DNA from: Gibbula magus
Taxonomy: Eukaryota > Mollusca > Gastropoda > Trochida > Trochidae
NCBI GenBank assembly: GCA_936450465.1
Contig: OW388294.1
Span: 71,892,075 to 71,956,074, forward strand
Reading direction: 5' to 3'
DNA: 64,000 nt
Below, piece by piece: positions 37,160 through 49,653 of this stretch. Under the pieces are notes generated by a model, which did not search any database, was not told the origin of the DNA, and saw only the letters and a program-made list of their open reading frames with translations. The stretch's first letter is position 1, and every line of letters begins with the position of its first letter. The position numbers were made by a program, and so were the translations under genes.

Positions 37160-39085
37160 TTTTATTGGAAAGGCATCTGAATAGTTAAAATTGATAAAGG
37201 CGAAATCGAATTTCAAATTTTTTGTCAAACCATTATAAAGCATATATGTTCCAACATGTTTAGATATTGAAGTGTGTGTGCACTATTCATCCATCCTAAA
37301 AGGACCAAAAGTGAGTTAGTGCATGGTACAAAATTATATGAAGTCTGTTATCTCAACAACTTTAGATTTTTTAAATTGTGATAGTTCTCCAACTCCTAAG
37401 CAGTATTATGGAATGCATCCCGGGCCCAAAGACCACAGAGTCACTTGTCTGTCTCTGCCCCTAGTGAGAGGCACATTGGACAGCTTGCTAACGTTGAGCA
37501 TGGATATATCCAAAGGGGTATCAGCAACTAAAAACTTTCAACACAGGTTTACTAATTTTGAAAATCACTTCAACAATTCGAAGTGAACAGAACGAGATAT
37601 AGACACTATACTTCTATACACTACTACCAAACGTAATCACGGCTCTAATTAACAAGGTAGACACGCTAGAATCCTAATCGAGTAAAACGAATTTAATTTT
37701 CTTTGGAATACCGGACAAGTGTGGCAAAGAAAACTGAAGTGGCTCGGAAAGAAAGCGACTCAAAACTTAACTCGAAGTTGAGTCTAGTCATGCCGATATT
37801 CTACCCATTGAACGCGTCATTGCTTACTCACCAAAATACATCCATGACGTAGTATTGTAAAGTTCTCTTCTGTCAAAGAGTCATCGAGTATGTGTTAAGT
37901 GTTTCAAATACACACATATTTTTTTCAAAATAAATATACTTATAATATCGATCGCTTGATAAATCTGTCATTTAGAACATGCCATATAAGAAATTATTTT
38001 TATATCACGACAATCCATTGGAATTTGGTTTCAAAAGAATCTGATGTCATTAAAGCATACGCCCCAAGCAGTAATACGTTGAATTTCTCCCTTTATACTG
38101 TTGGAATTTTCAAATAAAACCTTCAACCAATGATATGCGTTGTCTTAGTATCTTTGCATTTCTAATGACCAATGACCAAAGCTGTAGCAAATTATGAACC
38201 ACGTGACATTGTGGGAAATCCGAAATAATTGGCACAAACAAATGTGGATTTTGATATTCAATATTTGTCATATTGATAGAATTTTGTATACACTTTCTCA
38301 TTAGAATCAACAATAAACTTGCAATTCAAACCAATATCACAAGTAACAGAGCTCTTTTCTATAAGTTAAGCACATTATTTTGCATTCCAGAACCGGAAAC
38401 AACGTTCAGTTTGTTAACAGTTTTACTGGTTATACTTGATTCTAAACCTGGCGCAACACCCGACAATGTATGGAGCCGAAAATGGTTAAACCGGCGTACG
38501 CTTAAGGCGTAATCCGAATGCATCGGTTTGAAATGACAGGTGAAGGTGGTATATAATGGCTTACAAATGCTATCCTTGCAACATTCAATAACTATATTTT
38601 CTATGGCTTTGCATTTGACAACTAGATAATTTGACCAACTGATTTTTTAATAGAATAATACTGGTTCTTTAAAACAATGCCTTGCACACTAATATAATGT
38701 ATACATGACATATTTATTGAAGCCAGTTTAAGGCATGATGACGTCTTCTTGTCTGTATGCTGATACACTTGTTTCAATTTAATCCTGCTTCCAGAACTGT
38801 GCATGTACTCCGGTCACGTGGTCGGTGTGAAATGAATCAAACATAGCCCCTGACGTACTATTCCAAATTTTTGCTGATGTCGAGTTAGCAAAGGCAATGT
38901 AATAGAGTTGGTCTCCATAGATTAAAATTTTAAGATTAAAAGCAGAATCGCCACACGGTCACATGGCGATCTGTATAAACTCACAAGCAGAAGGTTACCT
39001 GGCATTTCTTACGAAGTTATCTGAATTTCTCTTGTTTACGTGGGCGTAATTCTATTGAACTACCTGCACGAAAATCTGTACATGC
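37160..39085. other. Spacer between copies C and D
   Basis: Frames at 37323-37586, 37899-38117 and 38273-38512 have no recognised domain. The first (GMHPGPKDHRVTCLSLPLV) might be a transposon scrap, but nothing supports a function. Confidence 0.4.
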
Positions 39086-40736
39086 AGATAACAAATGAGG
39101 TTACAAACAAGGATTGCTTTTTAAAACTTCTTGTGAAATGCACAGATGTTAGGGATATTCTGTAGAATTATGTTGTTTTGAAACTGACAAAGTTCGAGAA
39201 TGATACAGGTAAGTTTCAGTAGACATCAAGTATTGTGAAATAATGTTACAAAATGTATCTTCATTTTCACTTAATTTGATTTGACACTACGATCCTGGCA
39301 TCTGTGAATAATTGAACCCTATTTGAATTTGATATTTGTTAAGTTATGTCAATATTGAAAGCCATTATCATTATACAACTGGACCTTTATAATTACTTTT
39401 TCTACTGATCATGGTTTAATAATAGGTTTTCTCAGTCCAATCCTTAATTACAGTGTGTATGATTGCTGTTGCAGTACCGTATTCGATCAGTGGAATAAAT
39501 CCGCTATCAGTCTACAGTTGTTGGTGCATGATAATTTACTGAGAACAGTGATTATAAACCTAGGTCGGATTCTGTCTGTTGTTTTGTAGGTATCTTATTT
39601 TCTTGGAATAACCTCTAATGAGGTCTTACTTCCGAGAATAACCCGGTATGAGGTTTTACTTTTGAAAGTAAGACCTGAACCTAAGGTTTTTTTGAAAGTA
39701 AGACCTGGAAATGCACTTAGAATAATTTTTCAGACTTGCAACGCAATAGCCAACAAGCAGCAATTATTATCGAAAATTATACAAAGTTAAACATTTCCAA
39801 GTTGAAAAAACTGGATTCGAAACTGGCACCCTTCGCTCTCTAAACTGGCGCCTTAGACCGCTCGGCTATGCAGACCGAGATGATGGGTCGAGTTGAATTA
39901 CTCCATTCATAGTCATACCTTCTTTGCCTCGATATGACGCAACCGAGGGCGACATACCCTTTATAAAAACACGATTTGGGAATCAAAAATTATAAAATGT
40001 AAATTTTTACATTTGACGTTTATAAATAGGAAGAAAACATTCCTCCTTCGTCTTCTGCTTTTAAAATGGTCTAAGCGGAGGAATTAGGCCCTTTGAGCGT
40101 CCGAAACTATAACTCGTAAATTTTGATAGTTGACGGTTTATAAGCTGGAGAAAACACTCCTCCTCGGTCTTCTGCTCTGAGAATAACCTCAAGGTCGGGA
40201 TAGCCTTTATAGGCTTTATCCCTCCCTTCAGGTTATTCTCAGAGCAGAAGACCTCGGAGTCATGTTTTCTCATTAACAGATAACATGTAATCACTACTTT
40301 AAAGTTTAAGGTTTAGGTGTTACCGTCATAAAACAATGGTTTGATGAAACAAGTTCTCTTATGAAATCATAGTGCATGTTGAGACAAGTTTTTTTTAGCT
40401 GCTGCTCAGGTACCCAGGAATACCACACATACTGATTGCCGCAAGAGCCAGTTTTCATCATTAAGCCGGACTCTTTGTTCCATTGTTTTTATGACATCTT
40501 CACGTTCAATACACATGAAATCAATGGCCATTTTTAAAATTCATTTCTTACAGTTTTGACTTTTCGGCACAGGGGATCAACGCAATTCACATTAAATGGT
40601 AAAAGGAATCTAAATCATATCATATAATGTTATTGAATGTGCAATTATTTAATGTATTAACACTTCTTTCTCAACTAGGGAGTTTCAATCACTGGATTTC
40701 TGTTGGTTCTGTCTTGTAGCTTTGGCAGAGTTGAAG
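39085..40736 (+). CDS. LU+CTLD gene copy D, exons 1-2
   Basis: Exon 1 ends ATG ATA CAG at 39200-39208 before GTAAG. The 110 bp before it are the best match to the 5' region of copy C. Exon 2 (40679-40736, AACTAG acceptor, GTAAG donor) adds 19 codons plus one base, GVSITGFLLVLSCSFGRVE, a signal peptide core. The next exon of the family is at 63881, with a fitting phase, so intron 2 would be about 23 kb and full of mobile DNA. Alternatively these exons and the later one belong to two different copies. Confidence 0.7.
39805..39882 (-). repeat. tRNA-Leu-like sequence (SINE head or pseudo-tRNA)
   Basis: The minus strand reads ATAGCCGAGCGGTCTAAGGC followed by GCCAGT and later GGTGCCAGTTTCGAATCC. 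These resemble the A box/D arm and the B box/T arm of a leucine tRNA. The expected acceptor-stem pairing was not seen. It is therefore more likely a tRNA-derived repeat than a working tRNA gene. Confidence 0.6.
40157..40260. repeat. Near-perfect palindrome
   Basis: GGTCTTCTGCTCTGAGAATA (from about 40166) and TATTCTCAGAGCAGAAGACC (to about 40252) are reverse complements around a short TTTATAGGC centre. Related GTCTTCTGCT words occur at 40040-40060. It could be a foldback element. Confidence 0.8.
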
Positions 40737-41203
40737 GTAAGAAATAAGGTAAACATTTTAATTGTTTAATTTAAGTCTTTAGATATCAGAGCTGTAGCAG
40801 CTTTATGTTTGGTTTGTTTTTCGCACTCTGATCCGTGTTTCATTGTTCCCGTCATGTTATCGTACATTTCAAAATATTGTATACATTTGTAAGTAAATGA
40901 TTTTTGAATACATATCCCATTTTCTACAACAATATAGTGATGAGATAACTCAGGTGACTTGCCGATAACCTTACGTTATCTCAAAGCTCATTTAGCGACC
41001 CTTCACATATATATCATAGGTGTTAAGGCGATGATTGGTTAGGAGAAGAAACATGATGTTGTCAGTTGATAACACATCTCAAACATGGTGCTTTCCATGT
41101 GTGTCCCAAAAGGTAACTTACCTTGTTTTTCCATATTGCCAGCGGCATGGGTGCTGATGCTGATTGCTGATTATAACTCATCAATCATGATATAAATATA
41201 AAC

Positions 41204-44200
41204 TAACCCTAATCAGTCTGCCTAAGCCGGTCCCAAGCCCGGTTGTGAGAAGAGGAGGGTTGGACATTGGGCTAGCAACCCATTTCCATAAAAAAAAGAC
41301 TACGCTACAGAAACAAGCAGTAGAATGGAACCAAGTTCAAATACCCAGGCCCAGGAGATGAATGAGCATCCACAATATGTTAGTATGACGACCTCTGACG
41401 AAAGCCGAAAGGAAATCAGAGATCTGAAAACATCATTGATTGGACCTAAACAAACAACAAGGATAGCGTGCTGGAATGTAAGAACGCTATACCAAACTGG
41501 GAAAGCAGAGCAACTGGTACGAGAGATGAGAAAATACAAGATCGATATATGTGTTATCAGCGAGTGCAGGTGGACAAAGTCCGGGAAATGCAGATTAACA
41601 TCAGGAGAGACCATCGTATATTCAGGCCACATGGAAGACCATCAACATGGAGTTGCTATTGTCATGTCCCAAGAAGCAGAGAGATGTATGGAAGATTGGG
41701 AGCCAATAAATGAAAGGCTGATAAGAGCAACCTTCAAAACAAAGTTCATGAAAGTGACCATAGTGCAATGCTACGCACCAACAAATGGAAACAGCGAAGA
41801 AAAGAAAGCACTGTTTTACGAACAACTACAAGCGGTGAAAGAAAAGATCCCCAAGCATCACATTAACATCACAATGGGAGACTTTAACGCAAAAGTTGGA
41901 AAGGAAAATAAACACTTCGAAAGAGTGATGGGAAGACATGGTTTGGGAGTGAAGAATGAAAATGGCCAAAAGTTTGTGGAATACTGCAGTGAAAATGATA
42001 TGGTAATAACAGGCACACTATACCAACATAAAGACATTCACAAGAGTACATGGATATCACCAGACAACAAGACAAGTAACCAGATAGATCAAATCCTGGT
42101 AAATGGGAAATATAAAAGATCCACCCTAGACACAAGGGCCATGAGAGGGGCGGATATTGGAAGTGACCACCAACTAATCCTCTGTAGAGCAAGACTCAAG
42201 CTGAAGAAAGCCACCAAGAAGAAGGAGCTTAAAAGAACAAGGTTTGACACAAAGAAGCTCAAAGACCAAAGCCACAAAGACAGCTTCGAGCTAAATTTAA
42301 AGAACAGGTTCGCAGCACTAGATTGTAGCAAGATAGAAAATGAACATGAAAATGTGGAATCAATCTGGACAGAAATCAAGGCAGTCATTACAGAAACAGC
42401 AGATAAAACACTTGGAAAAAGCAAGAGACAGACAAAAGACTGGATGACAGAGGACACCATATCCACGATTGAGAGAAGGAAAGAGATTAAGAACAAAATG
42501 AATAGCACAAGATCTGAGAGATTGGTCAGCAAACTGAGAGAGGAGTACCGAAGTGCTGATAAAGATGTGAAGAAGAAATGCCGAAGAGACAAGAGAGCAA
42601 GAGTGAACGACATGATCCAAGAATCTGAACAGGCAGCTGGGAGAGGAGACCAGGGCACTCTCTACAGAATCACCAAGATAATCAGTGGCAAGCACAAAAC
42701 CACAACCACTCACATTAAGAACAAGAATGGGAAGACCTTGACAAAGGAAAATGATATAAAAGAGAGATGGCAAGAACACTTCTCCGAAGTTCTGAATAGA
42801 GAACCACCAAAAAGACCAGTGAGGATAGAAAAGAAGACCTCCGACACATACATAGACACAGGAAAGATCAAGCTAGAAGAAATTATTGCTGCGATCAAGA
42901 AACTAAAGAACAACAAGGCTCCAGGAATAGACAGTATAACAAGTGAAATGCTGAAAGCCGACCAACAGATATCTGCAACATGGTTAAAGAAGTTATATGA
43001 CAAGATCTGGGAGGAAGAAGCAACACCCAAAGAATGGTCAAGAGGGATACTAACAACAATACCCAAGAAAGGAGACCTGACACAGTGTTCTAACTGGAGA
43101 GGCATCACACTACTATCTGTACCAAGTAAGATCCTAGGTAACATACTCCTGGAAAGGATGAGGAAGGAGATAGACCAACGCCTCAGGAAAGAACAAGCTG
43201 GATTCAGAAAAGGGAGAGGAACAACAGACCAGATCTTCATACTAAGGAACATCATAGAACAGAGCAGTGAGTGGCAGGCCCCATTGTACATCAACTTCAC
43301 CGATTTTGAGAAGGCCTTCGACAGCATCAACAGGGAGACACTCTGGAAACTATGGAATACCTCCCAAGATTAGGAAAGTGATCGAAAGCCTCTACCGCAA
43401 CAACGAAGTGTTTGTCATCAACAATGGAATTGAATCAGACTGGGTGAAGATAGAAAGTGGAGTCAAACAGGGTTGCAACATGTCAGGCTTTCTATTCCTC
43501 ATAGCACTGGACTGGGCCATGAAAAACAGCATATCGGGCAGAAACACGGGCATCAGATGGAACTTCACCACCAAACTAGAAGATCTCGACTTTGCAGATG
43601 ATATCGCATTGCTAGCAAACAAACACACAGACCTACAAGAAAAGACCACCAGAATACAAGAATGGACAGAAAAAGTAGGACTGAAGATCAACAAGAAGAA
43701 AACTGAAACAATGCGGGTAAATGCCAAGACAGACAGTCCTATCATGCTTGACCATCAAGCACTTGACGATGTCCAAGAGTTCACCTATCTAGGATCCAAA
43801 GTCAGCAAGGATGGTGGTGCCAGCGAGGACATCCTAGCAAGACTGGAAAAAACAAGAAATGCCTTTATGATACTCACTCACGTATGGAAAACACCAACAT
43901 ACAGCACAAAGACAAAAATAAAGATCTTTACAACAAATGTCAAGCCAATACTAATGTACGGATCAGAGTGTTGGAAGCTAACAAAGGTCGATGTGCAAAA
44001 ATGTGAGGCATTCCAAAACAGATGTCTAAGACGAATCATAAAAGTTTTCTGGCCCCAAAAGATCAGCAACAAAGAACTGAGGGAAAGAACTGGAGTGGAA
44101 TCTGTGGAAGAGAGTTTGAAAAGAAAAAGATGGAGATACATCGGACATGTTCTGAGGAAAGACTCTACAGAAGACACGAAAATAGCACTTACATGGGCTC

Positions 44201-44398
44201 CAGAGGGGAAGAGGAAAAGAGGAAGACCAAGAGAGACATGGAGAAGGACAGCAGAAAAGGAGAGGAATGCTATGGGCTGGAACACCTGGAGAGCCGTAGA
44301 GATTGTAGCCCGGGACAGAACAAAATGGAGACAGCTACTGCCTGCCTTATGTTCCACAAGGAACCAAGAGGATAAGTAAGTAAGTAACCCCAATCAGT
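41204..44398 (+). mobile_element. RTE-type LINE, nearly full length, with target-site duplication
   Basis: TAACCCTAATCAGT (41204-41217) and TAACCCCAATCAGT (44385-44398) flank the element: a 14-bp duplication with one mismatch. The body (41218-44384) has a short 5' leader of about 107 bp, the APE endonuclease plus RT open frame, and a (TAAG)n-type tail, all typical of RTE-clade LINEs of about 3.2 kb. It inserted in the large intron after exon 2 of lectin copy D. Confidence 0.9.
41325..44379 (+). pseudogene. RTE LINE endonuclease-reverse transcriptase, one frameshift
   Basis: The frame 41325-43373 contains the endonuclease (RIACWNVRTLYQTGK, ISECRWTKSG, YAPTNGNSEE, GDFNAKVG, SNQIDQILVNG, GSDHQLILCRARL), then the RT start (NNKAPGIDSITSEML, WRGITLLSVPSKI, EQAGFRKGRGTTDQIF, NFTDFEKAFDSINRETLW). 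A small deletion near 43345-43355 shifts the frame. The second frame resumes with YGIPPKIRKVIESLY, the GVKQGCNMSGFLF motif, LEDLDFADDIALL (ADD box), LGSKVSKDGG, RIIKVFWPQ and RWRYIGHVLRKD, to a stop at 44379. All key motifs remain, so this is a young copy disabled mainly by the shift. The antisense frames over this region are shadows. Confidence 0.9.
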
Positions 44399-44559
44399 GA
44401 AATGTATATCAATGTGTTTTCTAAGCACACACGCAATACATTAAGATTGTTAATTACTACGGTTGGCAAACCTTTTCATTCTGAACATATAAACCACATA
44501 CAATAACTAAATTGTTTTCATGGACTACAACAATTCACCTTACTAACTTGTTTGAACGC

Positions 44560-44640
44560 ACACTGAGAGTTTGGTCAGCGTATCGTATCGGGAGACATCG
44601 TATGCGTATCGGGAGACATCGTACGATAACGCACATTTAA
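44560..44640. repeat. Short tandem CGTATCGGGAGACATCGTA
   Basis: Two adjacent copies of the 19-mer with a partial third. No function seen. Confidence 0.6.
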
Positions 44641-44766
44641 AGCTGGCTAATATAACATGGGCCACAAATGAATACTTTCTGTCACTGTGTCAAACAAAAC
44701 ACGAACACAACACATATCAGATAAGGCGCTGTTGTTAAACTAATACTTTCAAATGATTTCAACTGC

Positions 44767-45440
44767 CGGGTACAAGTAGATCTCCTTGACTTTCAGTCCT
44801 CACCAGGTGGACATGTCAAGTATGTTCTGAACTATCAGGATCACTTTACAAAGTTCTGTCAGCTCAGACCATTGGAATCGAAGAGGGGTCCTGGAAGTGC
44901 AAGATATATTCGTGATATATTTAGCATATTTGGGGATCCTCGTATCATCTTATTGACAATGGTCGTGAGTTTGTGTCCAATGTGATAACAGATTAGACAC
45001 AAGTGTGACTCCGATACAGACCGAGATGTCTTCAATGAGTTTGCAGCTGACACTAATGTCGACGAGTCTACCATTGATAAAGCTCCTCGCGACTGTGCTG
45101 ACTGCAACCTTGAACTGAGTGATGCAAATGTTGATGCCAAGTGTCATATATGCGTATTCTCTGCGAGACAAATGTTCAAAAGCCAGCGTGAAAGCATCGA
45201 TGGCCAAACGGGCCTAAGGAGATGCCATGGTAGAAAAATGCAAGACAGTTGAGGATATCAACCTTTCGCGACACAATGTATGTTAACGTTCCTGAATTTG
45301 ACCACGGAAAGGTTGACATGAGGAACATCCTCGGAACAGTGAAGACAGTGAGAGAGAACAGTTTTGTCATTGCAACTAGACAAGGTTTACTCGTGGGTTC
45401 CTACCAAATCAACCAGTTTTGTGTTTTCAGACGGGAATAA
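44767..45440 (+). pseudogene. Gypsy/Ginger-type integrase remnant (KRBA2-like)
   Basis: The + strand reads VQVDLLDFQSSPGGHVKYVL and NYQDHFTKFCQLRPL, then IFSIFGDPRI, with the DNGREF block reached only after a frameshift at about 44950. Farther on come CADCNLELSDANVDAKCHIC (a zinc-ribbon-like stretch) and NVPEFDHGKVDMRNILGTV. This layout matches the chromatin-type integrase family found in Gypsy/Ginger elements and KRBA2-like proteins. Frameshifts make it a pseudogene. There is no LTR or gag nearby. Confidence 0.7.
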
Positions 45441-45689
45441 CTTTCTGAAGAGGATATATCAAGTGACAATGTCATGTCAAGGAGAGAAGCTCTGTCGATG
45501 TCAAAGAATGTTGAAATGCAAATGTACACCAAGCAGTTAGTGAATTAGGAATAGATGCAATTACGAATTGCAGCAGTCATTACCATAACCCTAGACCATA
45601 TTCAAATAAATAATAAAACGATGGTATATTGTATGGTATAATATATGTGTTATGATTGTATTGCATGATGTATCATATGACATTATTGT

Positions 45690-45740
45690 CTAGTATGTAG
45701 CTCAGTTGGTAGAGTGTCCGCTCATCACCCGGACGACGTA
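45690..45740 (+). repeat. tRNA-like 5' half
   Basis: GTAGCTCAGTTGGTAGAGTG is a canonical tRNA D arm/A box. GTCCG and CGGAC then flank a CTCATCAC loop like an anticodon arm. No T arm follows, so it is a fragment, perhaps a SINE head. Confidence 0.55.
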
Positions 45741-46745
45741 CCTCCAGTTGAAACTGAAGAACAGAGAGGGATCACTCAACCCGAATTTGAGGATTATGCC
45801 CAGAGGCATTATGCTTCTCACCTCGAATTGCAGAATGACAAAGAAGTGGAGTATGAAGCTTTTCAAATCCGAAAAGCAATGACCAAGACATGGTGACGGA
45901 AGCTGAATGAAAGAAAGCAGGCCTACTATAATGCTGTACTAAACGGACTGCAGAAATATACAGTGACTTTCCAGAAATGCCAACCCCTTACATACCGAAT
46001 AAATGTCTCGAAAAGGGAAATGGATTTACATCAGATAAGCTTAGGAAACACAACAAGTTGAAAAGGAGATCCACCATCTTTGGTAAGATATGTGCAAACA
46101 TACCATACCACATACCACATGTCAGACCTAATTAGAAATGCCTCCAGTGATTCCTTGCAGGATAAACTGTTAGAAATATGGAAGAATGACATTATAAGGG
46201 AAGAAAATAAAAGTGTTAAATTGTGGATGAAAAAAGTAAGATTGGTTAATAAATCTGCCTTTTGCAAGACAATCAAATGTGTAGAAGAGGAAAGGGAACA
46301 TTGCATACATAGGAGGTAAGCAGGTCGGAAACCACAGAGTTCGCAAGGAGAGGGGGAATCGTAACAGAAGACCACTTGCAGTTCCAAACAGAGACACCTC
46401 TTCAGATTCTACTCTAAACACCATGATAAAAGGTATTTTGAGTAAATTTGATTTTATAAGAAGAACTTTTTCAAGAACCACAAAATCTTATACACCCCGA
46501 AGTTACATGTATGCTAGAAATGTCAATTATGCAATTGAAACAGATGATCAATTCATGGACTGCGAGCCATGATGTCCCTCATACATATTTTATTGTGTGC
46601 TAATCGAGCTAACTACTTGTTACTTACCAATCCATCAAAGTCTATTATACATTGTTTAAGCTACCTATATCATCATGTTGAACATGCTCCACACTGTTGA
46701 AAAGACTTGTAAACAAGTCGAAATGAGACGCATCCAGTCATCATG
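45741..46745. other. Unassigned DNA with short frames
   Basis: Frames at 45714-45896 (EEQRGITQPEFEDYAQRHY) and 46080-46319 (SDLIRNASSDSLQDKLLEIW) look coding-like but carry no domain I recognise. They may be retroelement fragments. Confidence 0.35.
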
Positions 46746-46939
46746 AAAGGTTTAATTCATCTTGAATTTAGTTTTATGATTACTTCCCCTTGACCGCATC
46801 CCTTTGCAAAAGCTACTTTCGCTGGAGTTATTATCCCCCTTTTTATAATTGTCATGCGCAGTGACAGTTCAAGCTACACGCCATGCAGGCAGCAAGCTAA
46901 TACTTTTAATTTTAATGTACGTTAATCTGTATCGACGTT

Positions 46940-47430
46940 ATGGACAGTAAACCAAAACGAAAAGGTGCTGGGGGCAACCTTAAAGCTCTAATCGAGGTCG
47001 AAAAGGCAGGGAGTGATGAACTTTTGTGTGGGAGAACGACACCTTTCAGGGACGAAGCCAGCAGCGTTCTTGAAAGTTTGGGCGACAGGCGTGTGATGTC
47101 GACGATGTCAAGCATCGACTCAGAGGTTGTGGCAGCGAGAAATGACTGTGAACAGGATGTGTAAGGAAGTGGAATTAATGAAGCTTGAGTGAACACGTGT
47201 GGAACTTGAAAGAGAATTGTTTGAGGAGCGAGAAAGGATAAAGTTGGCCCAGTCACGTGGTGCGTCGAATTCAGGTGACGGCCGGCCACATGGTCGCGGT
47301 GTTCAGATCGAGGCTACCGGAAATGGAGGCATCGGTGCTGATGTTGACAGTTTTCGTGAGCTTTTGGAAACTGGGACAGGAGGTGAGAATCTCGAAAGTC
47401 AGTAGTTTAATGAGTCAAGAAACAAAAGCA
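46940..47430 (+). pseudogene. DIRS-order element, gag-like N-terminal region
   Basis: Open pieces in shifting frames (MDSKPKRKGAGG, FRDEASSVLESLGDRR, LEEREL/FEERERIKLAQSRG) form a charged, probably coiled-coil segment before the RT frame. A stop at 47162 and frame changes break it. Gag identity is inferred from position only. Confidence 0.5.
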
Positions 47431-49561
47431 TGCAAATAATAGACTTTATTTGGAATGAAGTCCATGGAAACGACCTGCTTGACTTAGAAATAAACATAGG
47501 AGGGGGGGCGAAGTTGAACATGGGCAAGAAACGGCTGAATCTACTTGACGTCACTATGCAGCAATGGGGGTTTGCCAATGCCAAGAAAATGAAGGAACTC
47601 ATGATCAATAACAAATTAAATACTCTACAGCAGTACGAGGCATATCTGAAATATACCTCTGACATTTTCCGACTTGCATCCAGGTACACTTGGGCAAGTG
47701 TGTTGTCATATGACAGAGAATATCGTGAACTGCAGGCCAAAGAGGGTTTCCAATGGGGGACCTATTTTCAAGAACTTAGAGACTTCCAACTGGTTCCCAA
47801 GGCTCTTCAGTATGTTGCTAGTCGGTCAGGGGACACTCAAACACAGGGAACGACACAGCGCCGTGGACCATTCTCCCCTACTGGGAGGGAGATCTGTAGG
47901 AATTACAACCGTGAGAACTGTACAAGAAGAGACTGCAAATTGGCTCATGTGTGTGCCATATGCTTCTTACAGCACCCAGAATGTAGACATAGAACAAGCC
48001 CAAAAAAACTACCCCCCACCGGGTCCACCACACCACCCTATGAGACAGTAGATGCACAGGCCTGTCTACCAACCCCAGAACCAGGCTTGAAGTATGATGC
48101 CTTGGAACAACTGCTTCCAGTCAACCATAAGAATAGGGACTTTATTCTCTCTGGGGTGCGGGAGGGGTTTCGGATAACAGACGAAAGTAAATCTATTCCA
48201 TCAGATGTATTTGTCGCTTACTCTATGTCATGTAAAGCCCTTGAGACAAACGTTGAAAAGGAATTGAAGGACCAGATTCAGGCAGGAAATTATATTATTG
48301 TTAAAGAACAACCTAGTATTGTTAGTGCACTGGGAGCCATCCCCAAGAACAATACCCAAGTCAGACTTATTCATGATGGCAGTAGACCGGATGGTTTATC
48401 TATGAATAGCCTTTCTTTTGACACCAGGGTAGAATATCAGAACTTAAGTACAGCATGTAAACATATCAAACATGGCAACTACTTGGCCAAGGTCGACCTT
48501 CGACAAGCTTACAGGTCGGTGAAGATACATCGAGATGATTATAGGGCAACTGGTTTGTGTTGGAAGTTCAAAGGGGATAAAGAAGTGACTTATATCGTCG
48601 ACACTAAACTACCGTTTGGCTCCTCTCGCAGCCCGAAGATTTTCCAGTCCCTCAGTGAAGCAGTCAGTGACATTATGATGTTGAATTTTGGTGTGCTTGT
48701 TTTTGCTTATCTAGATGACTTTTTAATCATTGATGATTGTAAAGAATCCTGTCAAAATGCCTTACATCTTCTCATTAGGGTTCTGAGATTGTTAGGGTTT
48801 TCTATAAACTGGTCAAAAGTGGAAGGCCCAAGCCAAAGACAACAATTCATAGGTGTACTAATAGATACAGAGACATTTACTCTTTCTTTGCCTGGGAAGA
48901 AATTGCATGATTTCCGTTTGTTACTTAAAGACTTTGCTAGTAGGAAGCGGGCTAGTAAGCACCAGCTGGAGTCCCTAGCGGGGAAACTTAACTGGGCTAG
49001 CCATGGGATAGCAGGGGGACGTACCTTTCTATGTCGCATTTTGTCAATGAAGGATGGCCTTAAAGACAGACATCATAAGATAGAACTCTCTGACGACTTC
49101 AGAGCAGACATTGTGTGGTGGCAAGAACTCATTTGTAAATTTAATGGGACAGCTAAAATTCTGGATTCCAGACCTGTTACATCCCTGCATACAGATGCAT
49201 GTAATGTTGGATGTGGGGTGTTTATATGGGGGACTACTTTTACATAAACTGGCAGTGTGACCTTCCTGACTTGCAAGATTTACACATTAATTACAAGGAA
49301 ACCATTGCCATAAGTGCCGCAGCAGTAAGATGGGGAAGATTTTGGAGAGACAAAAGAGTAATTGTCAAGACAGACAATGTGACAGCTAAAAGTATCATAA
49401 ACAAAGGTACTTGTAGACATAATCTTGTGATGGTGTTTCTTCGTGGTCTATTCTTAGAGAGTGTCAAATATAACTTTCCCCTTATTGTTGTATATGTGCC
49501 AGGTAAAGTGAATGTAATGGCTGATAAGTGCTCGAGATTACATGAGAAAAATGGTTTATGA
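47430..49561 (+). pseudogene. DIRS-order reverse transcriptase and RNase H
   Basis: The frame 47430-49247 begins with a gag-like part and a Cys/His cluster (CRNYNRENCTRRDCKLAH). RT motifs follow: VRLIHDGSRPDG, YLAKVDLRQAYRSVKIH (motif A), LPFGSSRSPKIFQ, and FAYLDDFLIIDD (the LDD form of the catalytic box, typical of DIRS), then LLGFSINWSKVEGPSQ. RNase H starts with SLHTDACNVGCGVFIWG. A frameshift near 49240 moves it into the frame ending at 49561, with INYKETIAISAAAVRW, VKTDNVTAKSIINKG and VPGKVNVMADKCSR. The acidic residues D, E, D are all present. Confidence 0.9.
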
Positions 49562-49653
49562 GCCCTCTTCAAAAGTGTGCCCAGTCTGCAATTAACACCA
49601 TTTTCTTTGTATGAACTAGCTGAACACATGTCACTCAACTTTCTGGACTTCAG

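Noticed and set aside
42089..43330. Long antisense frames over the RTE element
   Set aside because: Shadows of the sense ORF; hydrophobic low-complexity translations without any domain.
45690..45740. Functional tRNA gene
   Set aside because: Only D-arm and anticodon-arm-like parts are present; the T arm and acceptor pairing are missing.
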